Shown here: in pieces, positions 1-8,494 of the stretch
Layout of the letters: every line of letters begins with the position of its first letter
How positions within the stretch are numbered: the stretch's first letter is position 1
NCBI GenBank assembly: GCA_944323165.1
Contig: CALURK010000005.1
Coordinates: 62,001-126,000, forward strand
Length of the DNA: 64,000 bases
Direction: 5' to 3'
Source of the DNA: Candidatus Gastranaerophilales bacterium
Lineage (GTDB): Bacteria > Cyanobacteriota > Vampirovibrionia > Gastranaerophilales > Gastranaerophilaceae
Notes under the pieces: generated by a model
Databases searched by the model: none
Told to the model about the DNA's origin: nothing
The model's input: the letters and a program-made list of their open reading frames with translations, nothing else
Position numbers and translations under genes: made by a program

Positions 1-34
1 TATAAGTACATATCCCAATCAACAACAAATAAAT

Positions 35-880
35 TTATATTAAACTCAAAGCTATGCTAGGCGCTTGGTTTGCAGTAGCGAGCAATGTCGCTGATGCTTG
101 TTGTAAAATTTGCGCCTTAATATAACTTGAGGATTCTTCTGCGACATCTGCATCTTTGATAGTAGACAGCGATGAAGTCAAATTTTCTATCTGTACATCT
201 AATGCGGAAGAAGCCGATTCTAAACGGTTTTGAGCCGAACCGATTGATGTAACCCTTGCAGAAATATTCGAAATAGCATCATCTATGGTTTGTAATTTTG
301 ATGCTGCAGTATCACTAGCCGCGCAAGCTGCTGCAAACGTAGTTATATTATCTTTTAAAAGTCCTTGCGTATTTGCTGCTTCAAATAAAGTATCAGGTAA
401 TTCAATTTTGCTATTGTCATCTGCATACAAGCCCACCTGTAATGAAATTGCGTCAGCAGAGCCATCCATCAGTTTTATGTCGTTATATTCAACGTTTTCA
501 GAAATTCTATCAATTTCCTCTAATCTTGCTGTTATCTCTGCTTCTATTGCATCTAATGATTCTGAACCATAAGTCCCGTTTGCAGCTTGTTCTGTCAAAT
601 CACGTACCCTTTGTAAATGAGATGTGATTAAGGCATAACTATCCTCTGCTGTTTTTAGTAAATCAAGCCCCATTGATGTATTTTCCGTTGCAATATCCAG
701 AGAACTCAATTTTGTAGTCCAATTTGAAGCTATTGAATATCCTGCAGCGTTATCTGAGGCACTATTTATTTTGTACCCTGTAGTCATTCTTTCAATAGCC
801 TTATTCAAGCTATTTGTAGCCGAATTTAAGTTTCTTTGAACAATCAAAGACGAAATATTTGTATTTATTGTAAGAGCCAT
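35..880 (-). CDS. fliC: Flagellin
   Basis: This is the structural subunit of the flagellar filament, exported by the flagellar type III system and polymerised outside the cell. The 281 residues show the two conserved flagellin ends. The N-terminal D0/D1 region has NLNSATNSLNKAIERMTTG, the SASDNAAGYSIA core and a run ending QAANGTY. The C-terminal region has NRLESASSALD followed by a helix ending QANQAPSIALSLI-like (read ANQAPSIALSLI). The central variable domain is only about 80 residues, so this is a short flagellin. It is preceded by about 150 bases without a gene; a purine-rich AGGTTAGGGA lies just before the ATG and I could not see a convincing sigma-28 promoter. No other flagellar gene lies in the window. 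Confidence 0.95.
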   Translation of the reverse strand: MALTINTNISSLIVQRNLNSATNSLNKAIERMTTGYKINSASDNAAGYSIASNWTTKLSSLDIATENTSMGLDLLKTAEDSYALITSHLQRVRDLTEQAANGTYGSESLDAIEAEITARLEEIDRISENVEYNDIKLMDGSADAISLQVGLYADDNSKIELPDTLFEAANTQGLLKDNITTFAAACAASDTAASKLQTIDDAISNISARVTSIGSAQNRLESASSALDVQIENLTSSLSTIKDADVAEESSSYIKAQILQQASATLLATANQAPSIALSLI

Positions 881-1034
881 TCCCTAACCTTTCTGACTCT
901 GTGCACCATAGCACATTTTCCCTAATCCTGAGCAGCATAATATAAATCTAAAATTTATATATCTCTCACATATCCTCGTATACACATATTATAGAATAAC
1001 TAAATAAAATTTACACCATGTCAGAAGTTTATTT

Positions 1035-1442
1035 TTACATTTTTTTACATTTTATTTCTTCGAGAAATTTATTAAATCCCTCATTAGTGTTTAATTTGGC
1101 TCTTTTTGCGGAAGATTTAATAGCTTTAACAAAATCTTCATGAGGGTATGTGCTATCGTAAATATTTTTTAATGGATTTAGATCCTTTTTTATTTTTTTT
1201 ATGATATTCTGTGGCAAATTACTTATTGTTTCTAAAAAGGATTTATCATTAACAACCATATCACAATATGCTTTTAGAGCACCTTGTGAATAATTGATTT
1301 CATAATCTTTGGCTATCGGTCGCGGTCCAAAACCGTATAATCTGTTTTTACCAATCTTTTGTGCTTCTCTAGAGGCTTTTGTGAGTCCATATATTACTTC
1401 TTCTTTACCGTTAAAATTAATATTAGTTGTTCTTACTTGCAT
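1035..1442 (-). CDS. Small protein of unknown function
   Basis: I do not recognise this 135-residue protein. I chose the ATG at 1442 because AGAAAGGAA precedes it; the longer reading frame adds 62 residues containing a chance hydrophobic stretch and runs under the divergent kinase gene. The N-terminus (MQVRTTNINFNGKEEV) is a short Asn/Phe stretch, followed by a basic region with YGFGPRPI and a mostly helical, lysine-rich C-terminal half ending in CKKM. It has no signal peptide or membrane segment. It is divergent from the PfkB kinase gene and its 3' end faces the upstream region of flagellin. The N-terminal style recalls other small proteins I associate with Gastranaerophilales, which is memory rather than proof. 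Confidence 0.65.
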   Translation of the reverse strand: MQVRTTNINFNGKEEVIYGLTKASREAQKIGKNRLYGFGPRPIAKDYEINYSQGALKAYCDMVVNDKSFLETISNLPQNIIKKIKKDLNPLKNIYDSTYPHEDFVKAIKSSAKRAKLNTNEGFNKFLEEIKCKKM

Positions 1443-1536
1443 ACTATTCCTTTCTCTTTTATATCTCAATATAAAACGTATGAATATTTTTTTTGCTATT
1501 TGTATTAAAATAAAGATAATACAGGAGGAAAAGATT

Positions 1537-2580
1537 ATGACAAAGGTTATTACCATCGGTAGTGCGACTATGGATGTTTTTGTTGAATGTGATGATGCGA
1601 ATATAGTTTCAGTATGTTCTAAGCACAAAAACTCGGATTTTATGAGTTATCCTTATGGTGCGAAAATTGATATAACAACCTTTTCTTCAAAAGTCGGAGG
1701 TGGTGGAGTTAACACTGCTTGTAATTTTGGTAATTTGGGATTTGAAACGGCTGCTATTTTTAAAATAGGGAAAGATATTTATTCTGAAGGTATTTTTGAT
1801 GCTTTCAAAAATAGAAGTGTAGATTTATCGAACATTATTCAAGATGAAAATTCTTCTACAGGTTTTTCTATAATTTTGGTAAGTTTCCAAGGGGACAGAA
1901 CTGTATTAGCTCACAGAGGTGCGAATGCACAAATAAGGGAAGATGAAATTAATTACAAAGCGATAGAGGAAGCTGATTTGTTATATGTTGCTCCGCTAAA
2001 TGGTGAATCAAATAAAGTTTTAGAACCAATTGTTGATTATGCACATAAGCATGGAACAAAAATCTGTTTCAATGCAGGTACAACAAGTATCAAGAGAGGT
2101 TTTGAACATATAAAAACTATTTTGAAGTCTGCTCATATAGTTGTTATGAATAAAGAAGAAGCTACCATGACTACAGGAATTCAGGTAAGACCGGATACTA
2201 AGACTGAAAAATTTTCACATGATCTTATTCATAAAGATATAAAGAAAATGCTAATGACATTAAAGGTTATGGATTACCAAATTATAGTAATAACTGATGG
2301 CGGAAAGGGCGCATACGCGTATGACGGTAAAAAATTCTACTTTTGTCCTGTGTTTAATTCTCCGGTTGTTTCAACCTTGGGTGCAGGCGATGCTTTTGCT
2401 TCTACTTTTTGCGGTGCTCTAGCAAGAACAAACCATGATGTAGGAAGGTCTTTGATGTATGCTTCTGTTAATTCAGCATCTGTTGTTTCTCAATTTGGTG
2501 CAACGGAGGGACTCATTACTTTCGAACAAATAGAGAGTCGCTTGGAGCAAAATCCCGAGTATACTTATTTAGAAGGCTAG
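1537..2580 (+). CDS. PfkB-family carbohydrate/nucleoside kinase
   Basis: An ATP-dependent kinase of the ribokinase/adenosine kinase (PfkB) family that phosphorylates a sugar or nucleoside; the substrate cannot be read from sequence. I see the N-terminal GGGGVNTACNFGNLG substrate-binding glycine motif and the C-terminal GAGDAFAS motif that carries the catalytic Asp and the anion hole. The 347-residue length fits the family. The start at 1537 is set by an ideal AGGAGG-like Shine-Dalgarno (acaggagga) eight bases upstream; an upstream in-frame extension to 1309 is rejected because it runs antisense under the neighbouring gene. The PD-(D/E)XK gene starts two bases after its stop, so they are probably co-transcribed. 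Confidence 0.9.
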   Translation: MTKVITIGSATMDVFVECDDANIVSVCSKHKNSDFMSYPYGAKIDITTFSSKVGGGGVNTACNFGNLGFETAAIFKIGKDIYSEGIFDAFKNRSVDLSNIIQDENSSTGFSIILVSFQGDRTVLAHRGANAQIREDEINYKAIEEADLLYVAPLNGESNKVLEPIVDYAHKHGTKICFNAGTTSIKRGFEHIKTILKSAHIVVMNKEEATMTTGIQVRPDTKTEKFSHDLIHKDIKKMLMTLKVMDYQIIVITDGGKGAYAYDGKKFYFCPVFNSPVVSTLGAGDAFASTFCGALARTNHDVGRSLMYASVNSASVVSQFGATEGLITFEQIESRLEQNPEYTYLEG

Positions 2581-2582
2581 TT

Positions 2583-3224
2583 ATGGAAAATTTCGATAAC
2601 AGATTCTCTCTGTATTCGCCAAATATGCTAAAAACTTTTCAGCAGTGTGAAAGAAAATTCTTTTTTAAATATGTGAAGAATATTTCCATGCCTGTAAATG
2701 ATGCGGTTTTTGAATTTGGAAAAAATATCCATGCTTTGGCTTCTTATTATCTCAAGAAGGAAAATATCGATAAAATGGAATGCTCCTTGAGTGATAAGGA
2801 GCGTGAAGTTTGGGGATATTTGAAGGGGATAAAGTATTTTTCTTATGAATTTGTAGAATCTGAATATAATTTATCTGTCAAAATAGGTGATTATATTTTC
2901 GGAGGGAGAATAGATGCCATAGTGAAAAATAATAATGAATATTTTATCTTAGACTACAAAACGGGTGCTGTCCCTAAAAATCCAAAATTTGATTATCAAA
3001 CTATGACTTATATTATGGCTGTAAAAGAATTTTTTAAGTCGGAAAGAGTTAATTTTGTCTATATTGATTTGAAGAATAAAGATGAGGTTAAAATTCAATA
3101 CACTGAAGAGCTTGGAAATGAATATAAACAACGTTTAATAAATGTTGTTGAAAAGATAAACAGCAATGAGTTTTCTGCAAAGCAAGCGGGTTGTTCTTGT
3201 GAATATTCTTCTATATGTTTTTAG
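2583..3224 (+). CDS. PD-(D/E)XK nuclease-superfamily protein (RecB/Cas4-like)
   Basis: A small stand-alone RecB-type nuclease domain of 213 residues. The visible core motifs are GGRID (Asp111) and ILDYKTG (Asp124, Lys126), which form the metal-binding site of this superfamily, and the QxxxY-type helix motif YQTMTYIMAV. Cys22 in the N-terminal QQCERKFFFKY motif and a C-terminal cysteine group (Cys204, Cys206, Cys212) resemble the iron-sulfur cluster arrangement of Cas4 and AddB, although the usual CxxC here is CxC. No CRISPR genes or helicase lie nearby, so a Cas4 role is not supported. It follows the PfkB kinase by two bases and precedes tatD, suggesting a DNA repair or housekeeping role (inference). 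Confidence 0.8.
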   Translation: MENFDNRFSLYSPNMLKTFQQCERKFFFKYVKNISMPVNDAVFEFGKNIHALASYYLKKENIDKMECSLSDKEREVWGYLKGIKYFSYEFVESEYNLSVKIGDYIFGGRIDAIVKNNNEYFILDYKTGAVPKNPKFDYQTMTYIMAVKEFFKSERVNFVYIDLKNKDEVKIQYTEELGNEYKQRLINVVEKINSNEFSAKQAGCSCEYSSICF

Positions 3225-3233
3225 TGTTATAAT
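3225..3233 (+). promoter_or_regulatory. Extended -10 promoter for tatD, candidate leaderless start
   Basis: TGTTATAAT is a perfect extended -10 element whose last base lies eight bases before the tatD ATG at 3242. Transcription starting the usual six to eight bases downstream of the -10 would begin at or next to the ATG. No Shine-Dalgarno sequence is present between them. The call is inference from spacing only. Confidence 0.5.
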
Positions 3234-3241
3234 CTTAAGTT

Positions 3242-4006
3242 ATGAAGGATTATTTAGTTGATACGCATGCTCATATAGATATGTTGGAAACACCTTTAGC
3301 TGATGTTTTTGCTAAGATGTCTGAAAATGGGGTGAAAAAAGCTATTATACCATCTGTAGAAGCTTCTTTGATGGAAAAAGTTGTTTCATTGGCAGATAGT
3401 TATGATAATCTTTGGAGCATGGTCGGAATTTATCCTTCGGAGGCTAAATCTTATAACGATGATGTTGAAAAATTAATGATTAAATTGGCTGAAAACCCAA
3501 AGGTTGTTGCAGTAGGAGAAATTGGGCTGGATTATTACTGGGATAAAAGTTTTGCTGATTTACAAAAGGAAATTTTTATTAAGCAAGTAATTTTAGCTAA
3601 TAAACTAAATTTACCAATTGTTGTGCATGATAGAGAAGCTCATAAGGATACTTTTGATATTTTAAAGAAGTATAATGAAAAATCGGATGTTCTATTTCAT
3701 TGTTTTTCGGGTAGTGTAGAATTTATGAAAGAGTGTGTAAAACAGGGTTGGTATATAGCTCTCGGAGGGGTTGTAACATTTAAAAACGCTGTTAAAATAA
3801 AAGATGTTGCTCGTGAAGTGCCTCTTGACAGATTAGTATTAGAAACGGATTCTCCTTATTTAACTCCGGTACCATACAGAGGGAAGGAAAATTCTCCTGC
3901 TTATGTAAAGTTCATAGCAGATGAAATAGCTTTGATAAAACAAATTTCAATTGAAGAATTAGCTGATATAACAACAAATAATGCGGAAAGGTTGTTTAAA
4001 ATTTGA
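3242..4006 (+). CDS. tatD: TatD-family hydrolase (metal-dependent DNase)
   Basis: A TIM-barrel metal-dependent hydrolase of the TatD/YcfH family, which in other bacteria has 3'-5' exonuclease activity on DNA. The 254 residues have the family metal ligands: DTHAHIDM at the N-terminus, GEIGLDYYWD (Glu ligand), VVHDREAH, the FHCFSGS strand and LETDSPYLTP near the C-terminus. Length is normal for the family. The start lies directly behind a TGTTATAAT element and has no clear ribosome binding site. The stop codon overlaps the TTG start of tlyA (ATTTGA), so the two genes are translationally coupled. Confidence 0.94.
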   Translation: MKDYLVDTHAHIDMLETPLADVFAKMSENGVKKAIIPSVEASLMEKVVSLADSYDNLWSMVGIYPSEAKSYNDDVEKLMIKLAENPKVVAVGEIGLDYYWDKSFADLQKEIFIKQVILANKLNLPIVVHDREAHKDTFDILKKYNEKSDVLFHCFSGSVEFMKECVKQGWYIALGGVVTFKNAVKIKDVAREVPLDRLVLETDSPYLTPVPYRGKENSPAYVKFIADEIALIKQISIEELADITTNNAERLFKI

Positions 4007-4815
4007 AAAAAGAACGTTTGGATAAATTACTTGTAGATTTAGGTTATTTTGAAAATAAAAGTAAGGCTTCTGCAGCCATATTAGCCGGTAACGTGATGAT
4101 AGGAACAGAAGTTATAACGAAGGCAGGATTCCAGATTGATCCATCAAAAGAGTATGATTTTAAAGTGAAATCAATGCCCTTTGTATCACGTGGAGGATTT
4201 AAACTGAAAAAAGCTTTGGAAGCATTTGATGTAAAAGTTGAGGATAGAATTTGCTTTGATGCAGGTGCTTCGACAGGCGGGTTTACTGATTGTTTACTTC
4301 AAAATGGTGCAAAATATGTTTATGCCGTCGATGTTGGTTATGGTCAGTTAGATTGGAAAATTAGAAGTTCTGAAAAAGTCAAAACTATTGAAAAAACAAA
4401 TTTAAAAACCTGCAGTTTCGAAGATATTTACGAAAAGAATGAGCCTGTAGCTGATTTATTAGTTTCCGATTTATCATTTATTTCATTAGAGAAGGTGTTG
4501 CCGAATTTGAAAAAACTTCTTAACCCAGAGTATAATGAAATGATTTGCCTTATAAAGCCACAATTTGAGGCCGGAAAGGAACTTGTTGAAAAAGGTGGAG
4601 TTGTAAAAGATAAAAATACTCATAAATCAGTTATTGAAAGTGTTTTAAAATGTATAAAATCGTTGGATTATTATATAAAGGGTTTGACCTATTCTTCAAT
4701 AAAGGGACCCGCTGGAAATATTGAATATTTGGTCTGGTTTTCAACAAAGGAACCAGATGCCGAAGTTGATATTGTTAATGTGGTAGAGGAAGCTCATAAT
4801 GTTTTAGATAAATAA
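4003..4815 (+). CDS. tlyA: TlyA-family 2'-O-ribose rRNA methyltransferase (hemolysin A family)
   Basis: A SAM-dependent methyltransferase of the TlyA/RrmJ-like family that modifies ribose 2'-OH groups of rRNA; some members were first described as hemolysins. An S4 RNA-binding domain occupies about residues 1-60 (KERLDKLLVDLGYFENKSKA), then the FtsJ-like fold with the SAM loop CFDAGASTGGFTDCLL and the catalytic K-D-K-E set suggested by SRGGFKLKKAL, VSDLSFISL and LIKPQFE. It begins with TTG overlapping the tatD stop. A strong terminator overlaps its stop codon. Confidence 0.93.
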   Translation: MKKERLDKLLVDLGYFENKSKASAAILAGNVMIGTEVITKAGFQIDPSKEYDFKVKSMPFVSRGGFKLKKALEAFDVKVEDRICFDAGASTGGFTDCLLQNGAKYVYAVDVGYGQLDWKIRSSEKVKTIEKTNLKTCSFEDIYEKNEPVADLLVSDLSFISLEKVLPNLKKLLNPEYNEMICLIKPQFEAGKELVEKGGVVKDKNTHKSVIESVLKCIKSLDYYIKGLTYSSIKGPAGNIEYLVWFSTKEPDAEVDIVNVVEEAHNVLDK

Positions 4816-4840
4816 AAGAACCGTACAAGACGGTTCTTTT
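4814..4840. terminator. Bidirectional intrinsic terminator between tlyA and rpmB
   Basis: An 11-bp perfect stem (AAAAGAACCGT / ACGGTTCTTTT) with a five-base loop ends in T-rich sequence on both strands. It sits between the convergent genes tlyA (+) and rpmB (-), so it can serve both. Confidence 0.85.
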
Positions 4841-4865
4841 ATAGTAAAAAATTTTTCTAACAATC

Positions 4866-5057
4866 CTAAACAGCTTTTTGAACTTTTCCTGCTCTTAAGC
4901 AAGAAGTACATACTGTCATTTTTTTAGTCTGACCGTTTACATTAACTCTGATTTCTTGTAAATTTGGAGATTGTCTTTTTACAATTTGTTTATGAGAAAA
5001 TGTTAATTTAGCTGCTTTTAAAGGTGTTTTTCCACATACTTCACATTTTTTAGACAT
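4866..5057 (-). CDS. rpmB: 50S ribosomal protein L28
   Basis: Ribosomal protein L28 of the large subunit, 63 residues, a normal bacterial length. The N-terminus reads MSKKCEVCGKTP and a second cysteine pair CTSC lies near the C-terminus, so this is the zinc-binding (C+) form. The conserved core includes SHKQIVKRQSPNLQ and the RVNVNGQ strand. A good AAGGAA ribosome binding site precedes the ATG. It is monocistronic, ending at the bidirectional terminator shared with tlyA. Confidence 0.95.
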   Translation of the reverse strand: MSKKCEVCGKTPLKAAKLTFSHKQIVKRQSPNLQEIRVNVNGQTKKMTVCTSCLRAGKVQKAV

Positions 5058-5155
5058 AATTATATTTCCTTCTTTCTACCAGTGTAATTCAAGTGTACAT
5101 TAAACCTATTTTTTTTACAAGTCTTATTGTAAAGATTTTGTTACAGGTTCAGTTA

Positions 5156-5683
5156 TTAATAATCAGATTGTTGATAATCGTCATCGTCTTGTAGTGATGA
5201 AAGATCAGATGAGTATTTTGTATCAAAATCTTCCGGAAGATATTCATTATCCGGCCAAACTGTTTCTTCGTCAAATCTGCAAGCATTCAAATTTTCTGCC
5301 ATTGACAAATCAGAGTTTGTAAGTTCAGCTCCTTGGAACACCGAGCCTGCCATATCTGCGTCAGAAAAGTTACAGTAATCAACTTTTGAATAGCTGAAAT
5401 CCGTTCCATTGAGAACTGATTCATTGAAAGAGCATTCTACTAGCTCTGCTCTTGTAAAATCAACTGAAGTTAAGTCACAACCTTCAAACTTTACTTCACT
5501 TAAGTGGCTATCTGAAAAAGTAGATGAGGTTAAGTCTACATTTATAAATTCAGCACCTTCCAAGCTTGAACTGCTAAAATCAGTTTCACTTAAGTCTATG
5601 TCGCCGTTTGCCTTTCTAATTTCTTCATTAAAGGCGTCTACATCTGAATAAGCAAGATTTATTAATTCTTCTTTTGATAACAT
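5156..5683 (-). CDS. Pentapeptide-repeat protein
   Basis: A 175-residue cytoplasmic protein whose residues from about 30 to 135 form pentapeptide repeats of the A(D/N)Lxx kind, seen as L..A.F, DLTSVDF, RAELVEC, VLNGTDF, KVDYCNF, ADMAGSV and AELTNSD. Such repeats fold as a right-handed quadrilateral beta-helix. The C-terminal 40 residues are very acidic (QDDDDYQQSDY end). No catalytic domain is visible, so its role is unknown; pentapeptide proteins can act as protein-binding or DNA-mimic modules. It is the last gene of the minus-strand signalling run starting at 10154, 20 bases behind a response regulator and with its own AGGAG ribosome binding site. Confidence 0.88.
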   Translation of the reverse strand: MLSKEELINLAYSDVDAFNEEIRKANGDIDLSETDFSSSSLEGAEFINVDLTSSTFSDSHLSEVKFEGCDLTSVDFTRAELVECSFNESVLNGTDFSYSKVDYCNFSDADMAGSVFQGAELTNSDLSMAENLNACRFDEETVWPDNEYLPEDFDTKYSSDLSSLQDDDDYQQSDY

Positions 5684-5703
5684 ATAACTTGTTGACTCCT
5701 ATT

Positions 5704-6330
5704 TTATTTAACTAAATTTATTTGCATAGCAAGTAAAACTGCTTGCGTACGGTTTGTAACTTTTAACTTTTTGAAGATACTATTTAAATGTGTTTTGACT
5801 GTCACATCTCTGACACACAATTTATCTGCAATTTGCTGGTTGCTGGCTCCTTTCGCTACAAGCTCCAGCACTTCTTTTTCTTTTGGTGTAAGAGCGTCAA
5901 TATTTACGTCTTTATTTAGAGTTACACTATCTTTTTTTGCTGATTCATTTTGCCAGCGGCAACGTCTTAAAACTGCTTCAATCCTTGCGAGAAGGTTCGG
6001 CAATATGAATGGTTTTACTATATAGTCATCTGCACCTATTTTTAGGCCTGAAACAACTTTTTGATCCTCACTCACTGCAGTAATCATAATTACAGGAATA
6101 TATTTAATCTTTTTATTGCTCCTGATAGCTTTTAAAGTATCCCATCCGTCCATATTAGGCATCATTACGTCTAATAGAATTAAGTCAAATGAGCCACTTT
6201 CCTGATCCAGAATTTTTAGTGCCTCTAAACCATCTTTAGCAACTTTAACATTATACCCGTACATTGGAAGTGCATCGGATAAGAATTTTGGGTTGTCGTC
6301 TACTACAAGTATTGAAGCTATTCCGTCCAT
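5704..6330 (-). CDS. Response regulator, receiver domain plus LuxR-type HTH
   Basis: A two-component transcription regulator of 208 residues. The receiver domain (about 5-122) has the acidic pair VVDDN, the phospho-acceptor Asp in LILLDVMMPNMDGW, the Thr of MITAVS and the Lys of YIVKPF. The C-terminal LuxR/FixJ helix-turn-helix (about 145-205) reads LTPKEKEVLELVAKGASNQQIADKL then VTVKTHLNSIFKKL. The receiver is closer to the OmpR style while the output domain is LuxR type, a combination common in cyanobacteria-like lineages. It starts three bases after the stop of the preceding response regulator gene. No histidine kinase lies in this operon, so its phosphate donor is unknown. Confidence 0.93.
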   Translation of the reverse strand: MDGIASILVVDDNPKFLSDALPMYGYNVKVAKDGLEALKILDQESGSFDLILLDVMMPNMDGWDTLKAIRSNKKIKYIPVIMITAVSEDQKVVSGLKIGADDYIVKPFILPNLLARIEAVLRRCRWQNESAKKDSVTLNKDVNIDALTPKEKEVLELVAKGASNQQIADKLCVRDVTVKTHLNSIFKKLKVTNRTQAVLLAMQINLVK

Positions 6331-6333
6331 ATA

Positions 6334-6984
6334 TTATACCAATCTTTCTTTAAGCGCTTTTAGTGCTGCTTGTAGTCTATCATCTACTTCGAGTTTTTGC
6401 AATATACTTGCTACATGTGCTTTTGTTGTATTGATACTTACAAAAAGCTCTTTTGCTATTTCAATATTGCTATAACCTTCTGTAATAAGTTTTAAAATTT
6501 GTGTTTCTCTAGAGGTTAAGCCATAATTTTTTTCAGGTTTTGGAGAAGCTATCTCTTGAGATTTTGTTGCAGCTTCAAGAACTATATGTGAAATTGAAGG
6601 GTCGAACCAAGCTGCTCCATCTAATACTGATTGTACAACTTGCGTTAGGCGCTTTGTGTTAATCTCTTTTGAACAATAAGCATTCGCTCCGGCTTTAAGG
6701 CTATTTAAGACTTCTTGCTCATCATTGTGCGAAGTAAGCACTACAATTTTAATTTCCTTATTTTTTTCTTTGATTTTTTTTGTGGCATCTATTCCGTTCA
6801 TACCAGGCAAACCTAAATCCATGATAATTAGGTTTATATCATTGTTATTGACTATTTCAAATCCTTTTTCCGCTGACTCTGCCTCATAGATTTTATCGAC
6901 AAAATCGCAAGACTCAAAAGCTGTCTTAAGTCCAAATCTAGTTAATTCGTGATCTTCAACTATTAAAATATTACTCTTCATCAT
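6334..6984 (-). CDS. NarL/FixJ-family response regulator
   Basis: A 216-residue two-component regulator. The receiver has VEDHELTRFG, the phospho-acceptor in IIMDLGLPGMNGIDAT, the VLTSH Thr/Ser position and a Lys in YCSKEI where KP is usual. The LuxR HTH reads LTSRETQILKLITEGYSNIEIAKEL followed by INTTKAHVASILQKL. It is clearly paralogous to the regulator at 39472-40161, sharing the DLGL.GMNGI.AT core and the AKAHV.SILQK recognition helix region. The start is one of two adjacent ATGs (6984 or 6981) inside the end of the preceding TPR gene, so translation is coupled to it. Confidence 0.92.
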   Translation of the reverse strand: MMKSNILIVEDHELTRFGLKTAFESCDFVDKIYEAESAEKGFEIVNNNDINLIIMDLGLPGMNGIDATKKIKEKNKEIKIVVLTSHNDEQEVLNSLKAGANAYCSKEINTKRLTQVVQSVLDGAAWFDPSISHIVLEAATKSQEIASPKPEKNYGLTSRETQILKLITEGYSNIEIAKELFVSINTTKAHVASILQKLEVDDRLQAALKALKERLV

Positions 6985-8494
6985 ACACACTATGTCCCGG
7001 ATTTACATCTGCAGTATAATCAGAATTCAATCTTGAGCATCGGATTAAAGACTGATTTGCAAGTTCTATATCACCTTTCGCTCTAAGCACAAGACTTAGA
7101 TAATAATAATATTTAAAGTTATTTGCGTCAATATAGTATGAATTGTTTAGGTAAGTTGCAGCCATATTAAAATTTTTATCTCTTATTGCTAAGTTGGCTA
7201 AACCTAACCAAATATCATTATTAGAAATATCAATAGAAGCAACTTTTGGCAGGTAATAGTCAGCTTTTTGAGGGAATACTTGCAATGACTCTACTAACAA
7301 TTCCTCGTTAGAGTTATGTTTTTTTAGAAGTTTTTCGTATAGCTTTTGAGATTTTTTATCTTTTTCCAATGCTAAATAGGTTTTTGCAACACCAACATCA
7401 GGCTCAGCGTCTTTAGTAAGCTTTTGAGCTCTTTTATAATATTTTAAAGCTTCCTCAAACTTTCTGTTATCATAATTTACGTCTGCAAGTGTAATTGCTG
7501 CTAAATAGTTATTTTTATCTTCTCTGAAGGCTCTAGAGGCAAATTCTTGAGCTTTTAGAGGTTCATCATTTTCGTAATAAATTTTTCCGAGTAACGAAAA
7601 TATCATTGGGCTATATTGTTTTGCTTGAAGAACAGATGTTTGTAACACTTTTGTCGCTAACAAGCTCTTATTTTGCAAATGATAATAATATGCCAAATGA
7701 TAATCTTTCAAAGCTTCTTCCTTAGATGTTTTATACAGAATATATTCTTCTACGGATCTGACCTTGTTTTGAAAATCTACTGTTAAAAATTCGGTCTTTT
7801 TTATTTTTTCAAGAATTTTTAATGCTTGTTTAGGCTTATTCAAGTCAGCTAATACTTTGGCCTTAAGTGACAAATAATTGATGTTAGAATCATTTTCTAT
7901 AATAGCATTGTTAATGTATTTCAAAGCTTGTTGCAGATTATTTGATTTATAGTACCCTAAAGCGATTAGGTAATTTTTATAATCACTTTCACCGGCTTGG
8001 TTGCTATTTAATAATTCTGAAGTCGTTTCAATAGCCATGTTGTTATACATAATATTAGAATACGCATCTGCAAGATAGATTAAGTCTTTTTGACTGACCA
8101 ATGCTGACGGATAATAATATTTTTTGATATCCTTTATGTAAGATGATGTAAAGATATTAGAGTCAAGTTTATTGATTAAAGCGTCTGATAAATCAAAGAA
8201 ACCGTATTCAGCCATTTTAATTCCGTAGACTAAAAATACATAATCATCATGTGAAGCCCTATCTATAAGATCACTAAAATCATCATAAGCAGCCTTTACA
8301 TTGTTTTGTGCAAATCGATTCTCAGCAGAGGCATACTTAGATTTTACAAAATTATCTTTTATGACCATATCCATATTTGCTACATTTGTTTCTGCTTTAA
8401 CCTTAAGCTGTTTAACTTCTTCTGCTTGTGTTGAAACAGTTACAGAAGCTAAGATTAATGTGGATATTAATAGTTTTCTAAAAGTTCTACTCAT
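6971..8494 (-). CDS. Secreted TPR-repeat protein
   Basis: A 507-residue protein with a cleavable signal peptide (MSRTFRKLLISTLILASVTV, probable cut after VSTQA) and TPR-type helical repeats over most of its length. Recognisable repeat cores include YLSLKAKVLADLNKPKQALKIL, FSLLGKIYYENDEPLKAQEFA and YLAAITLADVNYDNRKFEEAL (read each as part of a longer repeat). It therefore acts outside the cytoplasm, probably as a protein-interaction scaffold. It lies between a GAF/HD-GYP gene and two response regulators, overlapping both neighbours by a few bases, which suggests a role in the same signal pathway (inference). No enzymatic motif is visible. Confidence 0.85.
   Translation of the reverse strand: MSRTFRKLLISTLILASVTVSTQAEEVKQLKVKAETNVANMDMVIKDNFVKSKYASAENRFAQNNVKAAYDDFSDLIDRASHDDYVFLVYGIKMAEYGFFDLSDALINKLDSNIFTSSYIKDIKKYYYPSALVSQKDLIYLADAYSNIMYNNMAIETTSELLNSNQAGESDYKNYLIALGYYKSNNLQQALKYINNAIIENDSNINYLSLKAKVLADLNKPKQALKILEKIKKTEFLTVDFQNKVRSVEEYILYKTSKEEALKDYHLAYYYHLQNKSLLATKVLQTSVLQAKQYSPMIFSLLGKIYYENDEPLKAQEFASRAFREDKNNYLAAITLADVNYDNRKFEEALKYYKRAQKLTKDAEPDVGVAKTYLALEKDKKSQKLYEKLLKKHNSNEELLVESLQVFPQKADYYLPKVASIDISNNDIWLGLANLAIRDKNFNMAATYLNNSYYIDANNFKYYYYLSLVLRAKGDIELANQSLIRCSRLNSDYTADVNPGHSVYDEE

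Noticed and set aside
881-1034. Sigma-28 flagellar promoter before flagellin
   Set aside because: I looked for TAAA-N15-GCCGATAA and found no good match on the minus strand; flagellin control cannot be read from this gap.
1309-1536. N-terminal extension of the PfkB kinase with a hydrophobic stretch
   Set aside because: It lies antisense to a supported gene (1035-1442) and an ideal ribosome binding site sets the start at 1537.
2583-3224. Cas4 and a CRISPR locus
   Set aside because: The nuclease has Cas4-like cysteines but no repeat array and no other cas gene occurs in the window.
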